Shown here piece by piece: positions 7,422 to 13,763 of a stretch of DNA of 23,260 nucleotides; position 1 is the first letter of the stretch, and the number at the start of each line of letters is the position of its first letter. Origin of the DNA: an uncultured Candidatus Saccharibacteria bacterium (GTDB lineage: Bacteria > Patescibacteriota > Saccharimonadia > Saccharimonadales > Saccharimonadaceae). A model generated the notes under the pieces. It saw only the letters and a list, made by a program, of their open reading frames with translations. It searched no databases and was not told the origin of the DNA. Made by a program: the position numbers and the translations under genes. The stretch is from contig CAMHRH010000003.1 of assembly GCA_946187605.1 (NCBI GenBank), positions 1 to 23,260 of the forward strand, read 5' to 3'.

Positions 7422-9041
7422 CTATATTACGCGGCCAATCTCTTCGATTGTCGTGTCGCCACGGAGCGCCGCTAGCAAGCCCTTTTGTTCGAGCGTTAGC
7501 ATACCTTCGGCGCGTGCCGTTTTCTCGATATCGTTCGTGTTTATATCCGTAACATCGCCTCGGATATATTTCTGGATTGGCTCCGTAACTGTTAATTGCT
7601 CCATAATTGCTGTACGCCCATTAAAACCGAATGGGCTCTCTGCGGACGGTTTTTCACGCCAGAGCGTAATATCGTTCAAGTCAAAATCATAATCAGATAA
7701 ATCGACTCCCTCTAGCACCTTACGAATATATCGCGCAGTACTATCGTCCGGATGGTAAGCTTCCTTATTCTCGTCAAGCTTGCGTACGAGCCGCTGTGCA
7801 ATTAGCAGGCGTACCGAGGTAGAAAAGATTGGGTTTACGCCAATCAAATCTATCATACGCGAGAATGCTGCTGAAGTAGAGTTGGCATGGAAAGAAGAAA
7901 GCACTAAATGTCCCGTAATCGACGCCTGAATCGCCGTACGCGCCGTATCGCTATCGCGAATCTCGCCGACCATCACGACGTCCGGATCGAGACGTAAGAC
8001 GCTACGCAGACCATCTGCAAATGAGCCACCGTTATTTGTAAAAATCGGAATCTGCGAAATGCCTGGAATTCCATACTCTATCGGGTCCTCGAGAGTGATA
8101 ATCTTGCGCTCGGTTGTGTTGAGCGCATTCAGAATCGAATAAAGCGTCGTTGATTTACCAGAACCGGTCGGACCAACCATCAATAGTAGGCCACGCGGAT
8201 GCGAAACGACTTCTTCAATTGCATTGCGCTCTTCCTCTGTAATACCGAGTAAATCAAGATTTAATAGGCTTTCGTCAAAATTGAATAAGCGCAGAACCGC
8301 ATCGTGTCCATACATTGTTGGAACCATTTCGACGCGGATGTTTAACACGTGCGACGCACCGTCGCGATGAATATCCATCTGCATATGTCCAGATTGTGGC
8401 CGATTACTAGCAGTCGAAACATTTGCGCGTGAGCTAAGCTCGCCCATAAAAATACGATATTTATCGCGGCTAATTTCTGCTACTGGATGCAATATACCGT
8501 CGACGCGCATGCGGATACGGATCACTTCGCGCATATTCTCAATATGAATATCGCTCGAGCCGAGCTTATCGGCCTGATTGAGCAAATAATCAAAGACGCG
8601 GTCGGTCGATACGCTGTCGAGCGTCTTCGAAACTTCCTGGATCGTCTCACTGTCGCCAGAATTAGATATCTTGATGTCATCGTACTTCACCTGCATTGGT
8701 GGGTCATGACGCAGCATGAAGACTTGGAAAGCCGAATTTGATACTAGAAAGAAGTCAATATTAAGCCCCTTGCTGGCATATTCTTTCTGCATGCGCTCAA
8801 CTACACTACTCGGCGTCTGGCTCGTAATCATGAACTGGTATGGCTTAATTTCATCGCCTTCTTGGAGTGGGATAATGTAGTTCTTGTGCATGACAGACTT
8901 ATCAAGCACACTTCTAACGAGCGGTAAATCTTTTTCAAACTCGCGTGTATCAAGATAAATTAGGCCTAAAATTCGCGCTCTTCGCGCGGTTGCCTCTTCT
9001 TCATTCTGCCTACGCTTGGCTTGAATCTCACCCTCGTCCAT
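7422..9041 (-). CDS. pilB: Type IV pilus/type II secretion ATPase (PilB/GspE family)
   Basis: 539 residues. This hexameric cytoplasmic ATPase powers pilus assembly. Seen: Walker A GPTGSGKST (290-298), Asp box TLEDPIEYGIPGISQ (316-330), Walker B DVVMVGEIRD (354-363), His box TGHLVLSSFHAN (376-387), and before these the N2 region with SSDIHIE and RIRMRVDG (162-182). The zinc-binding tetracysteine usual near RLVR in PilB/GspE is absent (RLVRKLDENKEAYHPDD, 417-433). It is a lone pilus gene here; a pilin-like gene lies about 4 kb away. Its start codon is only 14 bp from that of the divergent methyltransferase and lies 6 nt behind TGATATACT, so the mRNA should be leaderless. PilT is less likely because an N-terminal domain is present. 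Confidence 0.9.
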   Translation of the reverse strand: MDEGEIQAKRRQNEEEATARRARILGLIYLDTREFEKDLPLVRSVLDKSVMHKNYIIPLQEGDEIKPYQFMITSQTPSSVVERMQKEYASKGLNIDFFLVSNSAFQVFMLRHDPPMQVKYDDIKISNSGDSETIQEVSKTLDSVSTDRVFDYLLNQADKLGSSDIHIENMREVIRIRMRVDGILHPVAEISRDKYRIFMGELSSRANVSTASNRPQSGHMQMDIHRDGASHVLNIRVEMVPTMYGHDAVLRLFNFDESLLNLDLLGITEEERNAIEEVVSHPRGLLLMVGPTGSGKSTTLYSILNALNTTERKIITLEDPIEYGIPGISQIPIFTNNGGSFADGLRSVLRLDPDVVMVGEIRDSDTARTAIQASITGHLVLSSFHANSTSAAFSRMIDLIGVNPIFSTSVRLLIAQRLVRKLDENKEAYHPDDSTARYIRKVLEGVDLSDYDFDLNDITLWREKPSAESPFGFNGRTAIMEQLTVTEPIQKYIRGDVTDINTNDIEKTARAEGMLTLEQKGLLAALRGDTTIEEIGRVI

Positions 9042-9055
9042 AATATAAGTATATC
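9042..9055. promoter_or_regulatory. 14-bp divergent gap: two interlocked leaderless promoters
   Basis: For pilB the minus strand has TGATATACT (TATACT at 9048-9053) then 6 nt and ATG. For the methyltransferase the plus strand has TATAAG (9044-9049) then 6 nt and ATG. The two -10 elements share two bases, and any -35 contacts would lie in the opposite gene's coding sequence. No ribosome site fits on either side. Confidence 0.6.
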
Positions 9056-9574
9056 ATGAAACAGCTTACGGTTATTCTTTATAATATTCGCTCGACTTAT
9101 AATGTCGGCGCCATTTTGCGAACCTGCGACTGCCTTGGCGTTGACGAAGTTATTTTTACGGGCTATACGCCTTTTTTCGATAAAGGTTTGCCGCATGAAC
9201 AAGAAAAACTTCGCCGCCAAATACACAAAACTGCACTTGGCGCCGAGGAAACATTAAAATGGCGCCGCGCTAATATAGATGACGCGATAACTCAGCTCAA
9301 AGATGCTGACTACCAAATAATCGCACTAGAGCAGGGCGAGAACTCACTTAACCTTGCCGATTCACCAGAGTTAGATGGCAAGCTCGCACTCATCCTGGGC
9401 GAAGAAGTGCATGGTATTCCTATGGAGCTACTCCAAAAATGCGACCAACTTCTCGAAATCCCGATGCTAGGTCAAAAAGAATCTTTCAATGTCTCAGTTG
9501 CTACCGGCATTGCTCTGTGGGAGATTACCAAACCTTGCCTGAGTGGAACAAGAAAGCATCTACGTAAGCCGTAG
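9056..9574 (+). CDS. TrmH/SpoU family RNA 2'-O-methyltransferase
   Basis: 172 residues, a single SPOUT catalytic domain without the N-terminal substrate-binding domain. Such enzymes transfer a methyl group from SAM to a ribose 2'-OH of tRNA or rRNA. The three knot motifs are present: motif 1 with Asn10...NVGAILR (16-22), motif 2 LILGEEVHGI (112-121) and motif 3 IPMLGQKESFNVSVAT (135-150). The exact RNA and nucleotide cannot be told from the sequence. It starts 14 bp from the divergent pilB start and is predicted leaderless. Its last 50 bases overlap the 3' end of the opposite-strand membrane-protein gene, so the C-terminal residues may be less constrained. Confidence 0.92.
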   Translation: MKQLTVILYNIRSTYNVGAILRTCDCLGVDEVIFTGYTPFFDKGLPHEQEKLRRQIHKTALGAEETLKWRRANIDDAITQLKDADYQIIALEQGENSLNLADSPELDGKLALILGEEVHGIPMELLQKCDQLLEIPMLGQKESFNVSVATGIALWEITKPCLSGTRKHLRKP

Positions 9575-9983
9575 CAATTCCAACAATCATTGCAATTCCA
9601 CGAATACTATTGAGGAAGCCGGCTATGTCGTATGCTAGGGTGTCAAAAGAAAAGATACTCGCTAACGGCTCGGCGACCATGATTGTTAGCACTGCGGCAA
9701 ATACAATTGATTCTGCCACGCGCAGTATTCCAAACAGGCCGCTTTTGCCAGCGCGTAGATAGAGAATTAAAGGGAAGACCACGACTAGGATGCCATAAAT
9801 TGCGTACTGAATCCAAAAAGCATCCAAACCTGAGATATGCTCAGCTATGAATCCGGAAAAACTTGCACCCCAGCTCTCATAGACTGCTACGCCGGCAATC
9901 ATCGCCAAAAAAGGCACGCCGACATTATGCCGTGCGACCACGAACAATAAGAGTAATGCAGCTAGGAAGACAGCTAGAATCAT
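9525..9983 (-). CDS. Small polytopic membrane protein, function unknown
   Basis: 152 residues with four to five hydrophobic segments: about 2-18 (ILAVFLAALLLLFVVA), 22-35, 55-75 (FWIQYAIYGILVVVFPLILYL), 88-103 and 125-142. Many small residues and few charges; no family recognised. I chose the ATG at 9983 because it overlaps the stop of the BsaA-like gene as ATGA, a normal sign of coupled translation; a GTG at 10022 would give 13 more residues, overlap 43 bases and has no ribosome site. AAGGAG lies 17 nt before the chosen ATG, farther than usual. It is probably made with the BsaA-like protein and could help export or anchor it; that is inference. Its 3' end overlaps the methyltransferase gene by 50 bases. 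Confidence 0.7.
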   Translation of the reverse strand: MILAVFLAALLLLFVVARHNVGVPFLAMIAGVAVYESWGASFSGFIAEHISGLDAFWIQYAIYGILVVVFPLILYLRAGKSGLFGILRVAESIVFAAVLTIMVAEPLASIFSFDTLAYDIAGFLNSIRGIAMIVGIATAYVDAFLFHSGKVW

Positions 9984-10672
9984 GCCTGCAAGCGACCCGG
10001 CTCCTTGCTGCCTTTTATCCACCCAGTCGTTTCTGGCTCGCTAGGTTCTGAAGTTTCTTCCGGCAAGTTGTAATTCCACTCTGATTTTGCCGCATCAGCC
10101 TGAATCGTTTGCACTGTTACATCGACGTGATATCTAGCGCCATCATAATCTAGGTTGGTTTTTTCGCAAATTTTCCCGTCTTCGGTATCGCGGCAGATAT
10201 TTTGGCCGCCAAAATTAGCATTGCAATTAAACTTCACGGACTTTAGCAAAGAATTCGTTGATTGATCTTTGCTTAAGCTGCCCTTCCAGTAATACCACCC
10301 GTCAATCAGCTCCCAACTATCAGTATTCTGTAGCACGATATCGGTTAAGCGTGCTCCGTCTTTCGTCAGAGGTAACTCAGTCTCATGGTTTGTGCTAGTA
10401 CTAGTTGCGGTTTTCCAGTATTCTTCATATTTTAGGCGCACGGCGACCTTTGTATTACTTCGGTTTGTCGCTATAACAGTCTTATCGGTTTCATCGCAAG
10501 GTGTCCAATTAGAAGGGCTCACGAATGACTCAACAAACTCGGTCGTCGCATCCCCTAGCTCAAACTCGTTGTTGAAGACTGTCCAGTCGTTATTAATCGC
10601 AATTGTCGTACCAATTAAAGCTACGACCGCTAGAGCTGCTATCGCAAGAAGACTTTTCTTTTGCATTTTCAT
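9980..10672 (-). CDS. BsaA/TasA-like secreted protein (SipW-dependent biofilm matrix type)
   Basis: 230 residues. A short signal peptide (KKSLLAIAALAVVALIGTTIA, about 5-25) is followed by the pattern I know from BsaA-type proteins: FNNEFELGDATTEFVESFVSPSNWTP, then KTVIATNRSNTKVAVRLKYEEYW, a WELIDGWYYWKGSL strand pair and LLKSVKFN. In Clostridium and Bacillus such proteins are cleaved by the SipW-type signal peptidase and form extracellular fibres. Four Cys (WTPC..., then three in CNANFGGQNICRDTEDGKIC) are more than usual and could form two disulfides. The C-terminus is Pro/Glu/Thr-rich. No SipW-type peptidase is in the window. The ATG has no clear ribosome site; the transcript would begin just after the rimK terminator. 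Confidence 0.72.
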   Translation of the reverse strand: MKMQKKSLLAIAALAVVALIGTTIAINNDWTVFNNEFELGDATTEFVESFVSPSNWTPCDETDKTVIATNRSNTKVAVRLKYEEYWKTATSTSTNHETELPLTKDGARLTDIVLQNTDSWELIDGWYYWKGSLSKDQSTNSLLKSVKFNCNANFGGQNICRDTEDGKICEKTNLDYDGARYHVDVTVQTIQADAAKSEWNYNLPEETSEPSEPETTGWIKGSKEPGRLQA

Positions 10673-10700
10673 ATTTTGCTGTTTGTTTTTAAATACTAAT

Positions 10701-10718
10701 CTAGTTACATTTAAGCAT
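10701..10718 (-). other. Possible five-codon leader ORF before the BsaA-like gene
   Basis: Minus-strand ATG CTT AAA TGT AAC TAG (MLKCN), preceded by AAGGAGTTT and, 9 nt upstream of the ATG, by TGCTAAAAT. It ends 28 nt before the BsaA-like start codon and is not in its frame. It may be a leaderless mini-ORF or a chance arrangement. Confidence 0.25.
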
Positions 10719-10727
10719 AAACTCCTT

Positions 10728-10736
10728 ATTTTAGCA
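10728..10736 (-). promoter_or_regulatory. Extended -10 upstream of the BsaA-like gene
   Basis: TGCTAAAAT on the minus strand, directly after the T run of the rimK terminator. The expected transcript start near 10721 leaves about 48 nt of leader before the BsaA-like ATG. Confidence 0.45.
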
Positions 10737-10738
10737 AG

Positions 10739-10773
10739 AAAAAGAAGCGGGAACTAATCTATTCTCGCCTCTT
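10739..10773 (-). terminator. Intrinsic terminator of the rimB-rimK transcript
   Basis: On the minus strand AAGAGGCGAGAA (10762-10773) pairs with TTCCCGCTTCTT (10742-10753) with one wobble and one mismatch, then TTTTTCTT follows. Confidence 0.6.
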
Positions 10774-10786
10774 CTAAGTAATTGCT

Positions 10787-11698
10787 TTATGCGCCGACTT
10801 TGTCTTTCTTCTGCGTGCGTCTTGCATTGCGCTCGACATATTCGATAATCTTTTCGGCAATATTGCGTCCAGTAACTTTCTCAATGCCAAACCCTGGCGA
10901 CGCATTCACTTCTAGTACTAGTGGGCCGCGCGAGGAACGCATGATATCTACGCCGGCAATCGAAAGACCCATTGCCTTTGCGGCCGAAATCGCCATTTTT
11001 TCCTCTTGCGGCGTTAACTTAATCGGCGTGCCGCTTCCTCCCTTGTGTAAGTTTGAGCGGAAATCATCATCGAGACTTTGGCGCTTCATTGACGCAACTA
11101 CGCGGCTACCAACTACGAATGCGCGAATATCGGTACCGGCCGACTCCTTGATAAACTCCTGTAGCAGAATGTTAGTGCCATTGTCGTTAGTAAGGTAAAA
11201 AGCCTGCATTGTTGACTTTGCTGATTTTTTCGTTTCGGCTAAAATCACGCCATTACCATGCGTGCCGTTCGCGAGCTTGATGATTACCGGCATTTCGCCA
11301 AGCTGCTCGAGCAAGTCGTCGATGTCTGTCGTATTGCGCGAGACGACTGTCTTTGGGATATCGACGCCATATTTTGCGAGTACCTGCATCGAGCGGAGCT
11401 TATCGCGTGCGCGCGTTATCGCAATCGACTTTGAGAGCACGTATTCGCCCTGCATCTCAAGCTGGCGCACAATAGCGGTTCCGTACTTAGTCATATTTGC
11501 CGAAATACGCGGGATTATTGCATCGTAATGTTCAAGTGCCTTACCTTTGTAATAGACCTGGTTGTGATGCGGCTCAATCGAAATATAGCAGTTCTTGTAT
11601 TTGATTACATCGACTTCGTGGCCACGCTTTTCCGCTTCTTCGACGAGGCGTTTGGTCGAATAGTTCGCATTTCCGTTCGATAAAATCGCAATTTTCAT
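10787..11698 (-). CDS. rimK: RimK-like ATP-grasp alpha-L-glutamate ligase
   Basis: 303 residues, the usual RimK length. RimK-type enzymes add glutamates to a carboxyl end, classically ribosomal protein S6, with ATP. Seen: the N-terminal MKIAILS...RLVEEAEKRGHEVDVI fold, the central RDKLRSMQVLAKYGVDIPKT (99-117), ATP-binding PVIIKLANGTHGNGVILAE (137-155; Lys141) and the metal-binding LVLEVNASPGFG (260-271; Glu263, Asn265). The Gly-rich HKGGSGTPIKLTPQE loop (218-232) is typical. It overlaps the upstream rimB by four bases (ATGA), so the two are translationally coupled. The acceptor protein cannot be told from sequence; S6 is the precedent. Confidence 0.93.
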   Translation of the reverse strand: MKIAILSNGNANYSTKRLVEEAEKRGHEVDVIKYKNCYISIEPHHNQVYYKGKALEHYDAIIPRISANMTKYGTAIVRQLEMQGEYVLSKSIAITRARDKLRSMQVLAKYGVDIPKTVVSRNTTDIDDLLEQLGEMPVIIKLANGTHGNGVILAETKKSAKSTMQAFYLTNDNGTNILLQEFIKESAGTDIRAFVVGSRVVASMKRQSLDDDFRSNLHKGGSGTPIKLTPQEEKMAISAAKAMGLSIAGVDIMRSSRGPLVLEVNASPGFGIEKVTGRNIAEKIIEYVERNARRTQKKDKVGA

Positions 11699-12204
11699 TT
11701 TTTTCCTCTGTTCAGATAGTTATTTTTGTAAAAATCATAGGGGTTTTCTTGCATTGCTTGATTGAGTTTTGTTGTCTTTGGAGCCTTTCGCTCGATTAGG
11801 TTGTCGTCAAGGCTAACATCGACTAGGAAGCGCCCGCTGATGGTTCTTCGACCAATTAATATTGGGTAATTATGCGTCGAGCGATCACTTAGCCCAAAGC
11901 TAGCGTTTACGGTAAGACCCTCGATGCGTATTTTCAGCTTAACGCGGTACTTAATAACCGTATCGCCGAACGAACTTTTCGTGCTCGCAACGCGATATTT
12001 CTCGACTACGTGCTCTTTTCCGGTGTAATACGGCGAACTCGCTTCGAATAGCCTAAAATGAAGCCGCCCATCCTTATCGACGAAAATATCGCTTGCCCAA
12101 ATTGCCGAAGCGTCCGCTCCAGTATCAACCTTTGCCGGAACCTTCTCGACCTCGTCAATAATATCAATCGCGACCTCGCGCCCAATAATCTGTTTTTTAG
12201 ACAT
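11695..12204 (-). CDS. rimB: RimB-like retropepsin-type aspartic endopeptidase (DUF785 family)
   Basis: 169 residues. The family was long called 'ATP-dependent zinc protease' and is now seen as retropepsin-like; RimB cuts glutamate tails made by RimK in Pseudomonas. Seen: active-site KVDTGADASAIWA (about 25-37, DTGA), the flap region, and the second motif NYPILIGRRTISGRFLVDVS (about 112-131). Start: the ATG at 12204 is preferred over a TTG nine bases upstream; the promoter lies at 12228-12256 and no strong ribosome site is seen. rimK follows with an ATGA overlap, which ties the writer and eraser of polyglutamate into one unit. The C-terminus is basic. Confidence 0.87.
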   Translation of the reverse strand: MSKKQIIGREVAIDIIDEVEKVPAKVDTGADASAIWASDIFVDKDGRLHFRLFEASSPYYTGKEHVVEKYRVASTKSSFGDTVIKYRVKLKIRIEGLTVNASFGLSDRSTHNYPILIGRRTISGRFLVDVSLDDNLIERKAPKTTKLNQAMQENPYDFYKNNYLNRGKK

Positions 12205-12227
12205 AAAAATCAATCCAATTCACCTTA

Positions 12228-12256
12228 ATTATATCACAAGTTGAACAAAAAGTCAA
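12228..12256 (-). promoter_or_regulatory. Promoter of rimB-rimK
   Basis: TTGACT (12251-12256), 17-nt spacer, TATAAT (12228-12233) with TGA before it. It is the best -35/-10 match in the window. The expected leader before the rimB ATG is about 16 nt. Confidence 0.8.
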
Positions 12257-12361
12257 AAGGGCAAAACAGCCTAGCGTCCGTCGTGCCGGCGTCATCGAAG
12301 CGCTTATTGCGTGGTGGTGAGTAGTAAAAACACCAGCTCGTTTGCTATTTTCTGCTTATCA

Positions 12362-12370
12362 TGATATAAT
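12362..12370 (+). promoter_or_regulatory. Extended -10 of the PH-domain gene
   Basis: TGATATAAT, 33 nt before the ATG at 12404; GGGAG lies 10-11 nt before that ATG. No convincing -35. Confidence 0.55.
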
Positions 12371-12403
12371 TATCAAAATTAAGGGAGCGGGAGCAATCCG
12401 ACT

Positions 12404-13003
12404 ATGAAAAAAGAGCTAAAGAAAATCCAGCACGCACGCAGTGCGAAGGAATTTCCTGAAATCGACCTCGAGCGAGACGAATATGTCGTACTCCATATTA
12501 AACGCTCGCGCGCCGGCATTACGCTGATTTGGACCGTTGTCGCAATGATGGTTGTTGCGCTCAGTTTCGCTCTCATCTACTTGTCGAAAGAAAATGATTT
12601 TACGAATACTGTCTTTGTCTTAAATGATGCCGCTCTCCACTATCTTCGTCTCGGCGTCCTCGCGCTCTATGCCGTATTCTTCTTTAGTGGCTTCATTGCT
12701 CAAAGTATTTATAATGCGAATCAGATTTACGTCACAAATCGCCGCCTCATCCAGAAAACGCGCAGCTCCATCTTTACGAACTCGACCAATATTATTGAGC
12801 TCCGCCGCATTGAGGACGTCTCATTCCGCCAAAACAATATTATCGACCATTTTATGCATATGGGCACGCTCCGTATGTCGACTGTCGGCGATGAAACGAC
12901 TTATACGCTAAAATATGTCGACACGCCAAACGACGAAGTGAAGACTATTTCGCATCTCGTTTATAAATGCAAAAAGAGCAGCGACGATCTCGCAACTAAA
13001 TAA
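12404..13003 (+). CDS. Bacterial PH-domain (bPH2/YdbS-like) membrane protein
   Basis: 199 residues. Two membrane helices (about 40-60, TLIWTVVAMMVVALSFALIYL, and 82-102, YLRLGVLALYAVFFFSGFIA) are followed by a cytoplasmic bPH-type domain (about 105-190) with the hallmark YVTNRRLIQKTRSSIFTNSTNIIELRRIEDVSFRQNNIIDHFMHMGTLRM. The 'voltage' of the family is unknown: these domains assemble in membranes and no enzyme motif is present. N-terminal residues 1-35 are charged and cytosolic. It has its own promoter and a terminator right after the stop. No neighbour shows an obvious link. Confidence 0.85.
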   Translation: MKKELKKIQHARSAKEFPEIDLERDEYVVLHIKRSRAGITLIWTVVAMMVVALSFALIYLSKENDFTNTVFVLNDAALHYLRLGVLALYAVFFFSGFIAQSIYNANQIYVTNRRLIQKTRSSIFTNSTNIIELRRIEDVSFRQNNIIDHFMHMGTLRMSTVGDETTYTLKYVDTPNDEVKTISHLVYKCKKSSDDLATK

Positions 13004-13037
13004 AAATAACTCCCGCAATGACGGGAGCTATTTTTTT
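13004..13037. terminator. Bidirectional intrinsic terminator
   Basis: Core stem CTCCCG (13010-13015) with CGGGAG (13022-13027), extended by A/T pairs across one mismatch, with T runs on both strands. It separates the convergent PH-domain and pilin genes and touches the pilin stop codon. Confidence 0.85.
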
Positions 13038-13428
13038 AGTTTCGACTAGTCTTTACGTAATCTTCTTCTTTTTCAAGCTTCGCACGCAAACTGTATGATT
13101 TGCATTTCTCATCCTTACAGTCGGAAGTCGTGTAGCTATAATTGCTATCTTCGTCCCAGAGATTTAGACCGCGCGGGTCGGTGAATAGATTTGGGTCAAT
13201 CCATGGCAGCACGTCAGCGCTCTCGATGTTTTCTGGGTAATATTTATGCTCAGCGTAAAAACCTTCCTCGAGCGCATAATACATTGCATTAATTGCGGTT
13301 TTGCGTTTCTCGTCTCGATCCATCGCCTCGACGCTCTGTTTTTGCAAGAAAAATAGCACGACAAAAATTCCTACAAAGATTATCGCCAAAATAAGTTCCA
13401 AAACGGTAAAAGCTTTCTTCGTCTTCAT
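13036..13428 (-). CDS. Type IV pilin-like protein (prepilin N-terminus)
   Basis: 130 residues. A short basic leader MKTKKA precedes FTVLELILAIIFVGIFVVLFFLQ, the class III prepilin signal with Glu at +5. Cleavage would be between Ala6 and Phe7; Ala at -1 is less usual than Gly. The globular part (about 30-130) contains Tyr/Asp/Asn-rich segments and a C-terminal Cys pair (DCKDEKC) that could form the disulfide loop typical of pilins. It would be a pilus or minor pilin subunit driven by the PilB at 7422-9041. The ATG at 13428 was chosen over upstream ones because it sits 7 nt behind TGATATAAT and yields a correct leader. Predicted leaderless. Confidence 0.82.
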   Translation of the reverse strand: MKTKKAFTVLELILAIIFVGIFVVLFFLQKQSVEAMDRDEKRKTAINAMYYALEEGFYAEHKYYPENIESADVLPWIDPNLFTDPRGLNLWDEDSNYSYTTSDCKDEKCKSYSLRAKLEKEEDYVKTSRN

Positions 13429-13435
13429 AACCATC

Positions 13436-13444
13436 ATTATATCA
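13436..13444 (-). promoter_or_regulatory. Extended -10, predicted leaderless start of the pilin gene
   Basis: TGATATAAT on the minus strand, 7 nt before the ATG at 13428. No Shine-Dalgarno in between. Confidence 0.6.
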
Positions 13445-13499
13445 TTATCGGAATAAAAAATATGCCAGCGAAGAATCGTGGCATACATAAATAATTCCT

Positions 13500-13576
13500 T
13501 GGTAGCACCAACTGGGATCGAACCAGTGACCTTAGGCTTATGAGTCCTACGCTCTAACCAGCTGAGCTATGGTGCC
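13500..13576 (-). tRNA. tRNA with anticodon CAU (elongator Met or Ile2)
   Basis: 77 nt with encoded CCA. Acceptor GGCACCA/TGGTGCT, D arm GCTC...GAGC, anticodon loop CTCATAA, T arm with GGTTCGATCC. The D-stem 11:24 pair is Y:R, so it is not an initiator. The first pair is G1-U72 wobble and the anticodon stem ends in an A31-G39 mismatch, both unusual. CAU fits elongator tRNA-Met; tRNA-Ile2, the substrate of TilS, is also possible and cannot be excluded by eye. Confidence 0.93.
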
Positions 13577-13588
13577 AAATATCTTCCA

Positions 13589-13597
13589 ATTATAGCA
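13589..13597 (-). promoter_or_regulatory. Extended -10 of the tRNA-CAU gene
   Basis: TGCTATAAT on the minus strand, 12 nt before the mature tRNA 5' end; TTCAAT lies 16 nt upstream as a possible -35. Confidence 0.6.
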
Positions 13598-13677
13598 TAA
13601 ATAACCTTATATTGAAAATATTTAGCGCCGTTTGGGCCCCGGCTCAGAGATTGAAGATAGAGTTATTCCCATATCGC

Positions 13678-13731
13678 CTACGCGGATCTACGCGAGGTTT
13701 TATTGCTTCTATTGTATTTTTATGATTAAAT
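13678..13731 (+). promoter_or_regulatory. Promoter with 10-bp-period direct repeat upstream of the 13764 gene
   Basis: TTGCTT (13703-13708), 17-nt spacer, TTAAAT (13726-13731) with TGA before it. Just upstream are two copies of CTACGCG (13678-13684 and 13688-13694), one helical turn apart, placed where an activator would bind. The regulator is unknown. Confidence 0.45.
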
Positions 13732-13763
13732 AGAACCTAAATCTGGAAAAAGGAGGGGGTAAA

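Noticed and set aside
9984..10022. GTG start for the small membrane protein, adding 13 residues
   Set aside because: No ribosome site, and it would give a 43-base overlap; the ATG at 9983 overlaps the upstream stop as ATGA.
12241..12330. GC-rich stretch with two overlapping short plus-strand frames (one from TTG at 12241, 27 codons)
   Set aside because: It overlaps the -35 of the opposite rimB promoter, has no ribosome site, and two frames look equally coding-like; possibly a decayed fragment but not supportable.
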